From assembly GCA_021849805.1 (NCBI GenBank), contig JAJZSL010000002.1, forward strand, positions 207,229 through 271,228: a stretch of DNA of 64,000 bases, in the 5' to 3' direction. The position numbers were made by a program, and so were the translations under genes. Origin of the DNA: a bacterium. GTDB taxonomy: Bacteria; Verrucomicrobiota; Verrucomicrobiia; Chthoniobacterales; UBA6821. This document shows, in pieces, positions 29,309 to 37,939 of the stretch (position 1 is its first letter; each line of letters begins with the position of its first letter). Below the pieces are notes generated by a model that did not search any database, was not told where the DNA came from, and saw only the letters and a list, made by a program, of their open reading frames with translations.

Positions 29309-29377
29309 GGCACATTGTATTCTCCTTTATCTCTTTTGCTTCTTGATTAGAGCAAGAGCAATTTCAACGTTGTTACT

Positions 29378-32300
29378 GTGCAATTTTCTCTCTCTTCTAT
29401 TTCAGAATTTTTTATTCAAAGGCCGGTTCTCTCTAACGTCATTGCTATTTTTATTATGGTGTTAGGCGGAGTTGCTGTTGCTCTACTACCAGTTACTCAG
29501 TATCCACCCATCACTCCACCTACTGTTCAGGTTACTGCTAGTTATCCAGGTGCTACGGCAGAGACCATGGTCAAGAAAGTTGCTCTTCCCATTGAGCAAC
29601 AAGTCAACGGAGTTGATGGGATGCTCTACATGTCATCAAGCTCTACAAGTACTGGAAATTATACACTAACAGTGACGTTCAATATTGGAACTGATCCCAA
29701 CATGGATCAGATCCTTGTTGAAAATAGAGTCAATGCCGCTCTAGCGCAGCTTCCTCAAGCAGTCCAAAAACAAGGAGTTGTTACAAAAAAAACATCAACT
29801 GCTTTTCTTCAAGTTATTGCGTTGACCTCACCCAATAGAACCTATGACGCTCTCTTTCTGAATAACTATGCAATTATCAATTTACAAAATGAATTAACAC
29901 GCGTTCCTGGTGTTGGAAATATTGTGATTTTTGGCTTAGGGCAGTATTCAATGCGTCTTTGGCTCAATCCTGAATTGATGCAGCAGCGCTCTTTGATTCC
30001 CTCTGACGTCATTAATGCCATCAAGAGCCAAAATCAAGAACTTGCAGCAAGTCAGTTTGGAGCTCCTCCAGCTCTTTTAGGAGAGCCGTTCCAATACACG
30101 ATTACTTCCAATGCTCCTCTCAATAAACCAGAAGAGTTTGAAGAAATCATTGTTAAATCAGATATGGCTCATGGAGGCCAAATTACTCGAGTCAAAGATG
30201 TAGCGCGTGTGGAGTTAGGTTCTCAGACCTACAATCAATTTTTTAATTTTAATGGAAAACCTGCTGCTGGTATTGCTGTTTTTCAGCTTCCTGGTTCCAA
30301 TGCAATTTCAACAGCTCAAGCTGTGAGCGATAAGATGGAGAGGCTCTCAAAGAGGTTTCCAGCAGACTTGAAATATGAAATTCCTTTTAACACGACTATT
30401 TTTGTTAATGACTCAGTCAACGAAGTCTACAAGACATTATTGGAAGCAGGATTACTTGTTTTGTTGGTTATTGTACTTTTCCTACAAGATGCTCGTGCTG
30501 CTCTCGTTCCAGCAACTACAGTACCTGTGACCATTATTGGAGCCTTTGCTGGTATGGCTCTTTTGGGATTTTCGATTAATATGTTAACTCTTTTTGCTAT
30601 TGTCTTGGCTATTGGAATTGTGGTAGATGACGCTATTGTTGTGGTTGAAGGAGCGATGCAACATATTGAGCAAGGAAAGACACCTCATGATGCTGCTCTG
30701 GCAGCGATGAATAATCTTTTTGGCCCTATTGTAGGAATCACGCTTGTCCTCATGTCTGTTTTTCTACCAGCTGCCTTCATGCCTGGAATTATTGGCCAAA
30801 TGTATCGTCAGTTTGCCTTGGTTATTGCGACAACAGCATTTCTAAGTGCTATCAATGCAGCAACACTTAAACCAACACAATGTGCTCTTTGGCTTCGAGC
30901 AAAAGATCCTACCAGAAAGAAGAATATCTGTTTTCGATTATTTAATGCTCTCTATAACCCGCTTGAGGCATGGTATGAGCGTCTTATTCACCGCTTAGTA
31001 ACTTATAGTGGAGTAATGACACTGCTAGGTTGTCTATTAGCAGGGCTCTCCTGCTGGGGATTAACACAAATTCCAACAGCTTTTCTTCCTAATGAAGATC
31101 AAGGTTATCTTATGATCTCCCAGCAGCTTCCCGATGCTGCTTCCCTAGGAAGAACTAAAGAAGTTATGGAGCGTATTGCTCAGAAAATTTCAAAGCTACA
31201 GGTAGTCGATAGTATGTTTGTTATTGGTGGTGTTTCTCCCCTAGATAACAATGCTGCTCTTGCCAATTCGGGAATCAGTTATGTTGTACTCAAGCCATGG
31301 GGACATCGTGGTCCACGTGGTTTCATTTTTGATATCTATGAAGATTTTTCCAAAATCGTCACTGAGGAAGCGGGTGCCAAATCCATTGTGCTTATTCCCC
31401 CTCCGATTCAAGGCCTTGGATTAGCAGGAGGATTCCAAATGCAAGTTAATCTGGTCAATGGGACTTTTCATTATCCACTTCTGCAAAGCGCAGCAGATGC
31501 AATAGCGACTCAAGCTTCTAGAACAACTGGTATTCAAGTAGCACTGACTCCTTTTCGCTCCAAGGTACCTCAACTTAAATTTACTATTGACCGCCGAGAA
31601 GCAGAAACTTATGGCGTTTCTATTAATAATCTCTTTGACACACTTCAGACTTACCTTGGTTCCACTTATGTCAACCATTTTAACATTTATGGGTTTTCTT
31701 TTAATGTCTTTGCGCAGGCAGACACTTTTTTCCGTACAGGACCTGAGAAACTAAAGTATCTCTACACTCGTGGAAGTAACAATAACATGGTTCCTGTTGC
31801 TTCACTTCTCAAAACTGAGAAATCGGAAGGGCCATCCATTATTTCACTCTACAATCTCTATCCTTCAGCTGCTATTATTGGTGCAGCAGCTCGCGGCTAT
31901 AGTTCTGGTCAAGCCTTGCTAAAACTAGAAAAAATTACTACAAGACTTCTTCCCTCAGGTCTTAAAACTGCATGGACATCGATGTCGTATCAAGAAAAGT
32001 TAGCTGGTAATTCTATCTATTTTGTTTTTGGTTTGGGGCTACTTCTTGTTTATTTTGTACTAGCTGGTCAGTATGAAAACTGGATGACTCCTTTTGCTGC
32101 TATTCTAGCTGTTCCCTTAGCATTGCTTGGAACAGTCATTGTCTTAAAGGTCCTTCAAATTCCTAATAATCTTTATGTTCAAATTGGCATTGTGCTTCTT
32201 ATTGCTCTTTCGGCTAAGAATGCCATTCTCATTGTAGAAATGGCACGTGAGTACCGTCAAGCAGGTGAGGAAATCGCTGTAGCTGCAGCTAGAGCAGCTA

Positions 32301-32551
32301 CTAATCGCTTCCGTCCTATCCTAATGACTTCTATTACTTTTATTTTAGGCGTTACGCCACTTATTCTAGCTTCTGGAGCTGGAGCATTTGCTCGTAAATC
32401 ATTAGGGGTTGCTGTAGCTTCTGGAATGTTAGCTTCAACCTCTCTTGCTATTCTCTTTGTTCCTACTTTTTATGTGGTACTACAGCGATTTTCTGAGAGG
32501 AAATCAGCTCCCAAAATAAGTAGTTTATCCACGCTCGTAAAAAATTCTTAA
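29378..32551 (+). CDS. RND multidrug efflux pump, HAE1 family, second of two
   Basis: This 1057-residue paralogue of the preceding pump is similar along its whole length and has the same functional residues (GIVVDDAIVVVEG, LIALSAKNAILIVEMARE, NRFRPILMTS). The start is GTG at 29378, giving MQFSLSSISEFFIQRP. The two genes are clearly a tandem duplication that has since diverged in the substrate-binding loops. They could form a mixed trimer as MdtB and MdtC do, although those belong to another subgroup, or two separate homotrimers. Confidence 0.92.
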   Translation: MQFSLSSISEFFIQRPVLSNVIAIFIMVLGGVAVALLPVTQYPPITPPTVQVTASYPGATAETMVKKVALPIEQQVNGVDGMLYMSSSSTSTGNYTLTVTFNIGTDPNMDQILVENRVNAALAQLPQAVQKQGVVTKKTSTAFLQVIALTSPNRTYDALFLNNYAIINLQNELTRVPGVGNIVIFGLGQYSMRLWLNPELMQQRSLIPSDVINAIKSQNQELAASQFGAPPALLGEPFQYTITSNAPLNKPEEFEEIIVKSDMAHGGQITRVKDVARVELGSQTYNQFFNFNGKPAAGIAVFQLPGSNAISTAQAVSDKMERLSKRFPADLKYEIPFNTTIFVNDSVNEVYKTLLEAGLLVLLVIVLFLQDARAALVPATTVPVTIIGAFAGMALLGFSINMLTLFAIVLAIGIVVDDAIVVVEGAMQHIEQGKTPHDAALAAMNNLFGPIVGITLVLMSVFLPAAFMPGIIGQMYRQFALVIATTAFLSAINAATLKPTQCALWLRAKDPTRKKNICFRLFNALYNPLEAWYERLIHRLVTYSGVMTLLGCLLAGLSCWGLTQIPTAFLPNEDQGYLMISQQLPDAASLGRTKEVMERIAQKISKLQVVDSMFVIGGVSPLDNNAALANSGISYVVLKPWGHRGPRGFIFDIYEDFSKIVTEEAGAKSIVLIPPPIQGLGLAGGFQMQVNLVNGTFHYPLLQSAADAIATQASRTTGIQVALTPFRSKVPQLKFTIDRREAETYGVSINNLFDTLQTYLGSTYVNHFNIYGFSFNVFAQADTFFRTGPEKLKYLYTRGSNNNMVPVASLLKTEKSEGPSIISLYNLYPSAAIIGAAARGYSSGQALLKLEKITTRLLPSGLKTAWTSMSYQEKLAGNSIYFVFGLGLLLVYFVLAGQYENWMTPFAAILAVPLALLGTVIVLKVLQIPNNLYVQIGIVLLIALSAKNAILIVEMAREYRQAGEEIAVAAARAATNRFRPILMTSITFILGVTPLILASGAGAFARKSLGVAVASGMLASTSLAILFVPTFYVVLQRFSERKSAPKISSLSTLVKNS

Positions 32552-32573
32552 CATAGATTTTTTGACGACTTGT

Positions 32574-32990
32574 TTATGATCGAAGCCTAAAAAGCCCTGC
32601 TGCAAGACGCTCAATTTCAGGAAGTTTTTTACCAACATTGCTAAACCAGACGTGAAGATTAGCACTTTTGAGACCAATTTTTTGAGCAAGGTCAGGAATT
32701 TTGATTCCCTCTGCTCCAGCTTCTTGAAGAGCTGATAAAATTTGAGATTTCATTTCTCCACGAGCAAGTCTTTTTCGCTTAGCTTTTTGATCGTTGTTTG
32801 AAGTAACTTTGAAATGACTCTCTTTTTTTTGTTGTGCTCTTAGTTTGGAAGGAGAATTTGGTAAAGAGTTTCCTTGATAGGAGAGAATCTCTTCTTCAAG
32901 CTTTTGAAGTTCCCTTAAAATCTCTTCTCGACGCTCCGAAAGTTTTAATATTTCACGAAGAGTAGGAACATTAATTTTTAGTAAATCCAT
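32574..32990 (-). CDS. Small winged-helix DNA-binding protein
   Basis: This 138-residue protein starts with a helical coiled-coil segment (residues 8-40, REILKLSERREEILRELQKLEEE). A basic linker (QKAKRKRLARGEMK) follows, then a C-terminal winged-helix-like domain (about 78-138: ILSALQEAGAEGIKIPDLAQKIGLKSANLHVWFSNVGKKLPEIERL). The C-terminal sequence resembles a small protein family I associate with Verrucomicrobiota. It may be a nucleoid or regulatory protein. It is divergent from the PPTase gene. Confidence 0.6.
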   Translation of the reverse strand: MDLLKINVPTLREILKLSERREEILRELQKLEEEILSYQGNSLPNSPSKLRAQQKKESHFKVTSNNDQKAKRKRLARGEMKSQILSALQEAGAEGIKIPDLAQKIGLKSANLHVWFSNVGKKLPEIERLAAGLFRLRS

Positions 32991-33092
32991 ATGTTGATTA
33001 ATTTATAAGGGGAATCTTTTTTTTCAACACTAAATCTCTTCTTTTGTTTAATAGTTAACTTAAAATTATCTTAACTTCACTTATTTTTTATA

Positions 33093-33716
33093 ATGTTTGC
33101 TGTTGATTTTTCTAAAGAATCGCTTACTCAAAACTTCTCTTTTTATTTGCCTCCGGGGGAAATTCATCTTTGGTTGACTCGCTCTGAGCAGTTGCGTTTT
33201 TTATTGAGTTGCTATTTAAAAATTCCTCCTCAAGAAATTATGATTACAAGAACAGAGCGTGGAAAACCACTGCTTGAAGCTCCTGCTGACTTTTTTTTCA
33301 ATTCAGCACATAGTGGTGTTTTTTTTGCTTTTGTCTTTGCGCGCCATCCTGTTGGGATTGATTTAGAGCTTCAAAGAAGAGTTCGGGCAAGAAGACTCGC
33401 CGACAAATTTTTTTTCCCTCATGAAATTAAATTTTTAGAACAATCTCCCGAAAAAAATTTTTTCTTTCTTTGGACTGCAAAAGAAGCTGCCCTCAAGGCA
33501 GATGGTTGCGGTATTAGCAGAGGGTTACGTCAAACTAAAACTATTTTTCAAAAAGATTCTCTAGTCGGAGTCGAGTTAAATAAAAAACGGATATCACTCC
33601 TACCATGGTTTCTAGAATCTTCATCAGGAAGTTATCTTGGTGCCTTAGCTTCACTAGAGCTGCCTTTCTTAATTCGCTGGTATGACTGGAGGAGTGGTGT
33701 TAAAATAGAAGTTTAA
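33093..33716 (+). CDS. 4'-phosphopantetheinyl transferase (Sfp type)
   Basis: This 207-residue protein transfers phosphopantetheine from CoA to carrier proteins. Motifs seen are FNSAHSGVFFAFVF (HS motif), the magnesium-binding VGIDLELQ, and the WTAKEAALKADGCGI signature with Lys and Glu. It is slightly short for the Sfp class. The stop overlaps the start of the helicase gene (TAATG), so the two are co-translated. Since no polyketide or peptide synthase lies here, it may serve fatty-acid ACP as the cell's general PPTase. Confidence 0.85.
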   Translation: MFAVDFSKESLTQNFSFYLPPGEIHLWLTRSEQLRFLLSCYLKIPPQEIMITRTERGKPLLEAPADFFFNSAHSGVFFAFVFARHPVGIDLELQRRVRARRLADKFFFPHEIKFLEQSPEKNFFFLWTAKEAALKADGCGISRGLRQTKTIFQKDSLVGVELNKKRISLLPWFLESSSGSYLGALASLELPFLIRWYDWRSGVKIEV

Positions 33717-34939
33717 TGTCATTCCAAGAATTTAGTCTTTTAGAGTTTGTTGTCCATGGGGCTCAGCGGATGGGTTATCGAGAGCCTACGCCAATTCAAA
33801 AGCAAGCTATTCCAACAATTCTTCAAGGTAGCGATTTAATAGCTTCTGCGCAAACAGGAACAGGGAAAACAGCAGCCTTTTCACTTCCGCTGCTCAGTCT
33901 GCTTTCTGCTGCTCAAGGATTTCCTCGTGCTTTGATTTTAGAGCCAACACGAGAATTGGCACTTCAAGTCAAGGAAGCTCTCGATGACTTTTCTTTTTTC
34001 TCTTCGCTTCAAGCTGCTGTTCTCTACGGTGGAGTTGGTTATGGAGCTCAAAGGGAAAAGTTACAAGAGGGAGTGGATATCTTGGTTGCAACACCAGGGC
34101 GTCTTTTAGATCTTCTGGAACAAGGAGAAACTACCCTAGAAAAAATTGAAATTCTTGTTTTGGATGAGGTAGATCGCATGCTTGACATGGGATTTTTACC
34201 TGATGTACGCCGCTTGGTTGCACAGTGTCCCAAGAAACGACAAACGCTTCTTTTTTCTGCAACTATTCCTGATGAAATTGAGCATCTTTCTAGTTGGTGC
34301 ATGACTCAACCTAAGAAAATCGATATTGGAGAGCGTCGCAGTGCCTCAGAATCAGTCAAGCATGCTTTTTATCCTGTGGCAATGGCTCAAAAACTTGAGC
34401 TACTACAAACTCTTTTAAAGAGAACTGACTTTCAAAGTGTACTGATTTTTTGTCGCACCAAAGATGGAGCAGATCGCATCACCCATCAACTCCTTCATGG
34501 AAAACATACCGTTAGTGTACTACACTCCAACCGCTCTCAACAAGAGCGTATTGATGCTTTGGAAGGCTTTCGAAGTGGTCGCTATGAAGTGCTGGTTGCT
34601 ACTGATATTGCAGCTCGTGGTATTGATATTGCAGGAGTGAGCCATGTCATTAATTATGATGTTCCTCAGCATCCAGAGGATTATGTTCATCGTATTGGTC
34701 GAACTGGTCGTGCTGCAGCTCTAGGGGATGCTTTAACCATTATGACGGTAGAGGATCTTCCACAGGTAAGGGCCATTGAAGCATTTATTGGTGCAAAGGT
34801 TCCACGCTTGAAGCTCGAAGATTTCTCTTATCTTTATACAACTCTTTTTAATGAAGAGGCTGCCGAGCAGCTTTTAAAGAATGTACGAGGAGCACGAACA
34901 TTGAAGGGATATAGTTATGGAGCTAAGAGAAAGCGATAA
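33716..34939 (+). CDS. DEAD-box RNA helicase (RhlE-like) with DEVD motif II
   Basis: This 407-residue helicase has all family motifs in order: Q motif (GYREPTPIQKQAI), motif I AQTGTGKT, PTRELALQ, motif II DEVDRMLDMGF, SAT, the C-terminal lobe with VLIFCRT, RGIDIAGVSHVINYD and HRIGRTGR. Motif II reads DEVD instead of DEAD, a conservative change in this position. The short basic tail (YSYGAKRKR) is typical of the RhlE branch. It likely remodels ribosomal or messenger RNA, perhaps in the cold. It is coupled to the upstream PPTase gene. Confidence 0.9.
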   Translation: MSFQEFSLLEFVVHGAQRMGYREPTPIQKQAIPTILQGSDLIASAQTGTGKTAAFSLPLLSLLSAAQGFPRALILEPTRELALQVKEALDDFSFFSSLQAAVLYGGVGYGAQREKLQEGVDILVATPGRLLDLLEQGETTLEKIEILVLDEVDRMLDMGFLPDVRRLVAQCPKKRQTLLFSATIPDEIEHLSSWCMTQPKKIDIGERRSASESVKHAFYPVAMAQKLELLQTLLKRTDFQSVLIFCRTKDGADRITHQLLHGKHTVSVLHSNRSQQERIDALEGFRSGRYEVLVATDIAARGIDIAGVSHVINYDVPQHPEDYVHRIGRTGRAAALGDALTIMTVEDLPQVRAIEAFIGAKVPRLKLEDFSYLYTTLFNEEAAEQLLKNVRGARTLKGYSYGAKRKR

Positions 34940-35127
34940 GTTTTTAGAGAGCTCCTACTTATTGATGTACGCTCGTAGAGCTCAAAAATAGCTCGAAGAA
35001 CTCTAGAGTATTTTCACAAAAGTGTAGCCACGCATTGCGCTGTCACTTCGGTGCTCGAGTCCTCGAGTATGAGAATATACTGAGGGTCTTGAGCTCCTCG
35101 TTTCTGGTGCTACATCGGCTAGAACTT
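34940..35127. other. Gene-free stretch before the MITE-like element
   Basis: Together with the element that follows it makes a 373-base gap between two genes that end toward each other. It contains imperfect inverted repeats (GAGCTCCTAC ... GTAGAGCTC at about 34952-34983, and CTCGAGTCCTCGAG near 35052) but no T-run terminator and no reading frame. Confidence 0.4.
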
Positions 35128-35293
35128 TATAGTCAAATTACTTAGAAATTACAGGAAATTAACTTGATCTTTTTTAAAAAATGCAGCGTTCTCATCCCAT
35201 CACCTTATCGTTGAGATAGCGCTCGGGCTTCGGCCTTACCTTTTTTAAAAATCTCTACACTCTTTCCTGTAATTTCTAAGTAATTTGACTATA
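35128..35293. mobile_element. MITE-like element, copy 1 (166 bp)
   Basis: It begins TATAGTCAAATTACTTAG and ends with the exact reverse complement. The terminal inverted repeat is about 30 bases, extending to ACAGGAAA on both sides. The first and last bases TA may be the duplicated target, as for Tc1/IS630-type transposons. The element has no coding capacity. A 41-base core (35186-35226) is identical to that of the second copy at 49926-50092. It contains TCTCA...TGAGA pairing and a GGC-TTCG-GCC hairpin followed by T6. Confidence 0.8.
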
Positions 35294-35312
35294 TTTAAAA
35301 TGCTCTAACGCT

Positions 35313-37118
35313 CTAGTACAAAACACTAGGAAGCTCTATAGATGGTGTTGTGGAGCAGTTTGTGTATCCGTACCAAAATTGTGCTACTCCATCTCTCATG
35401 GCTGGCCAATAGTAGGAGAATTCATAAAAACTGAATACAAAAAGTCCTAAGAATCCCAATTCTAAAACAACTGGAATAAGTCTATAGAAGAACCATCCAG
35501 GCAGAAGAGTACTGAGCCAAGTAGGAAGATACGGAGAATTAGCCAATTGAAGATCAAAGAAAAAATCCTCTATCCATGTCAATAGTCCGGCGTCGATTCC
35601 CAAACGTGCTAAGAGCAGCCGTAGCAGGGAGAGAAGAGCGGTAAGCAAACACATACCACAACCGATGAGTGATCGGAGAAAGCTCCAAAAAGTCTGCAGG
35701 ATTGTTTCTTGAGTACTATTTGATTGCTGCTTCTTATCCTCTGGCAGAGAGAGTGTGGAGGAAGGAGTGGAAGAGAATCCTAATACTCGTGAAAAATAGC
35801 TCTCCAGAGAAGACCATGGTATTAGCTGACTCAAAAGGCTTACAGCAGTTATTACGGCGAGGTATCCTGCCAAATCAAGAAGAGCAATCGAAGCTAATAT
35901 TGCAAGACTTGTCTCCGCTAGAGAACTCACCCCTAACATTGTGGCAGCATCATAGCCAAGATAGCGAAATAATGTTTCAATCATGGTTCTTGGACACCCA
36001 AAGAACATGCCGCGCAAGAATGTCCAAAATACAAAAGAATTGGAAATTGTACTGGAATTAGCACAACACTCCATACTCTCTTCGGAAGCCTCTTCTTCTT
36101 GTTGAGAAACTGCCGCTACAATCCGAAAACCAAGAGTATTATTAGCAGTTGAAGAATCATAGGCTAAAGGAAGACTCTGTGCCATAAGCTCGTTGTTCCA
36201 ATAAATGCTGTACTCGGAGTTCCAAGAACCACCACGAATCAGATAACGATTTGGTTGATCAGCCAGATGATTACTACAAAGTGTCATCGTCCACTCAGCT
36301 ACATTTCCTCCCATGTCATAGACTCCATAGGCACTGCAGGTTTTCTCAAAGTGATTGACAGGAGTAATCACTGGATCATGCTCCCGGGGAGTCCACCCTG
36401 TAGCCATTGTTCTATAATTAGCTTGGTTACTGGGGTCACCTTGACCATTATTAGGAGCAGCATCATGTCTTGTTGGATAAGCCCAATACCCTGCATCGCT
36501 ACTTCCACTTTTGTAGTAAGCAGCTTTGAACCATTGATCTTCGGAAGGAATGTAATAATGTGCTTGAGGATTGAGAAGAGGTTCCTCCATGACTTCTTGC
36601 TGCTCTGAGGAAAAGGAATAAGCTCCTCTTTCGGTAGAGAGTTCTAAGAAAAGAGGATCGTCATCAGCACTAGGAGCCTCATTCTCAAGCCAGTTACAAA
36701 ATCGTTCTGCATCATGCAGATTCACATATGTGATGGGGAGTAATGCTCGATTTTCAAGAGGTTCATAATGAAAGTAGCAACTGCCATCTTCTTCGGTCAC
36801 TTCTATACGCTGCAGAGAAGCGATCTGAGCATCTTCGCTCATCTCTTCTTTGTAGAGATGATGAGGATCCCCGTGGCTTGCAACAGCATTGAGAAAACAA
36901 CAATACGCCGCTGCTGTGATTTCATATTTTGAGATGAAAAAATTCTTAGTGACACCACCAACACTCCTGCTTGAATAAAAGCAAGCTTTGTTACCAGAGT
37001 CACCAATGAGTAGAAAAGGGATCTGGAGTCTCGTCATTGATTTTTCGATGGGAGTGCAGAAGGATAAAGGGGTTCTTAGAGTAATACTGAGTAAAATAGA
37101 AATAAGAAATTTCTTCAT
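35313..37118 (-). CDS. FGE/SUMF1-like domain protein with C-terminal membrane region
   Basis: This 601-residue protein begins with a signal peptide (MKKFLISILLSITLRTPLSFC). Residues about 40-340 are an FGE-sulfatase (C-lectin-like) domain with FFISKYEITAAAYCCFLNAV, NLHDAERFCNWL, VYDMGGNVAEWT, IRGGSW and TLGFRIVAA. The Cys that ends the FGE active site (GFRC) is Ile here, so formylglycine formation is unlikely; a PvdO- or EgtB-like or binding role is possible. Residues about 365-600 hold several hydrophobic helices, an uncommon addition. The frame starts at TTG 37121, but the next codon ATG at 37118 is preferred. Confidence 0.75.
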   Translation of the reverse strand: MKKFLISILLSITLRTPLSFCTPIEKSMTRLQIPFLLIGDSGNKACFYSSRSVGGVTKNFFISKYEITAAAYCCFLNAVASHGDPHHLYKEEMSEDAQIASLQRIEVTEEDGSCYFHYEPLENRALLPITYVNLHDAERFCNWLENEAPSADDDPLFLELSTERGAYSFSSEQQEVMEEPLLNPQAHYYIPSEDQWFKAAYYKSGSSDAGYWAYPTRHDAAPNNGQGDPSNQANYRTMATGWTPREHDPVITPVNHFEKTCSAYGVYDMGGNVAEWTMTLCSNHLADQPNRYLIRGGSWNSEYSIYWNNELMAQSLPLAYDSSTANNTLGFRIVAAVSQQEEEASEESMECCANSSTISNSFVFWTFLRGMFFGCPRTMIETLFRYLGYDAATMLGVSSLAETSLAILASIALLDLAGYLAVITAVSLLSQLIPWSSLESYFSRVLGFSSTPSSTLSLPEDKKQQSNSTQETILQTFWSFLRSLIGCGMCLLTALLSLLRLLLARLGIDAGLLTWIEDFFFDLQLANSPYLPTWLSTLLPGWFFYRLIPVVLELGFLGLFVFSFYEFSYYWPAMRDGVAQFWYGYTNCSTTPSIELPSVLY

Positions 37119-37477
37119 CAATAGGATGGGAGAGGAGATGCTTGCTCATCCAGAGAAAGGAGATTGCAACGACATGGAAGCAGAAGCGATATTGTGCGAG
37201 TACGCTGATGGGTTCTTAGAGCTTGAAGAGTGATTGCCTGTTGGCATCAAGATTCTAAAAAGCAGAAGAAAGCTCCATCCAAGTAGCACTAGAAGAGCTC
37301 AAGCGAAGAAGGGGAGCAAAGGGAACTCAAGGTTTCAGAAAAGTCACCATATCTCTTGGCTCCTTTTCTTAAGGAGAGTAGTTTGATATTTTTTGCTTAT
37401 TGATTTGAGTAATAATTAGGATCAAAAATTCAACGTCGTTGAATTGAGGTCCCAATGGAAATCTCAATCAAGTTCTC

Positions 37478-37879
37478 TTAGGCCTTAGGAGGAGGCTCTG
37501 GTATTTCGAGCAAGGGATGAGTATATTGACTTTCTCTAAAAGAAGGATAATTCATTTTTCTAAAATTCAGGAACGTTAAGATTGAAAACGAATTTAGAAA
37601 AAGATCCCCTTTTTTTGTCTTCATCTCATGAGCAGAGGGATTGTTTCTTTCTTTTTTTTTCTCGAGGCTGATTTTTTTACAAAGTGCGCAAGGGTACTTT
37701 CCACTCAAAGTTTTTTCGAGCGCAGAGCTCCATGTTCCTCCTGAAGAATAAGTGTAAACCATCCTAAAATAAGCAACACTTTGGAAAAGTGCCCAATGCC
37801 CACCAGCAATCGAAAACATAGCCAGAGCAAGAGAAAGATGGCTAAGAGCTCGAAAAAAACGTAAAGAAGAAAGAGTCAC
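37478..37879 (-). CDS. Conserved hypothetical protein with CxxC motif
   Basis: This 133-residue protein has one N-terminal hydrophobic helix (LSLALAMFSIAGGHWALFQSVAYF) followed by GGTWSSALEKTLSGKYPCALCKKI. The PCxLCK motif after an Ala/Glu helix resembles small verrucomicrobial proteins of unknown function. It is basic, and the tail is Pro-rich (LEIPEPPPKA). The start is GTG. The two Cys residues could bind metal or take part in redox chemistry. It lies upstream of nothing obvious and in the same direction as the FGE-like gene. Confidence 0.55.
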   Translation of the reverse strand: MTLSSLRFFRALSHLSLALAMFSIAGGHWALFQSVAYFRMVYTYSSGGTWSSALEKTLSGKYPCALCKKISLEKKKERNNPSAHEMKTKKGDLFLNSFSILTFLNFRKMNYPSFRESQYTHPLLEIPEPPPKA

Positions 37880-37939
37880 AAGGGAGAGAATTATTTTTAA
37901 TAACGGAGCTCAAGGGAGAATATTCCTATCGAAAAACTC

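Noticed and set aside
36988-37233. 81-codon plus-strand frame at the start of the FGE-like gene
   Set aside because: Its first half is antisense to the signal peptide of that gene. A 35-residue acidic piece (from 37126) is free of overlap but has no supporting ribosome site.
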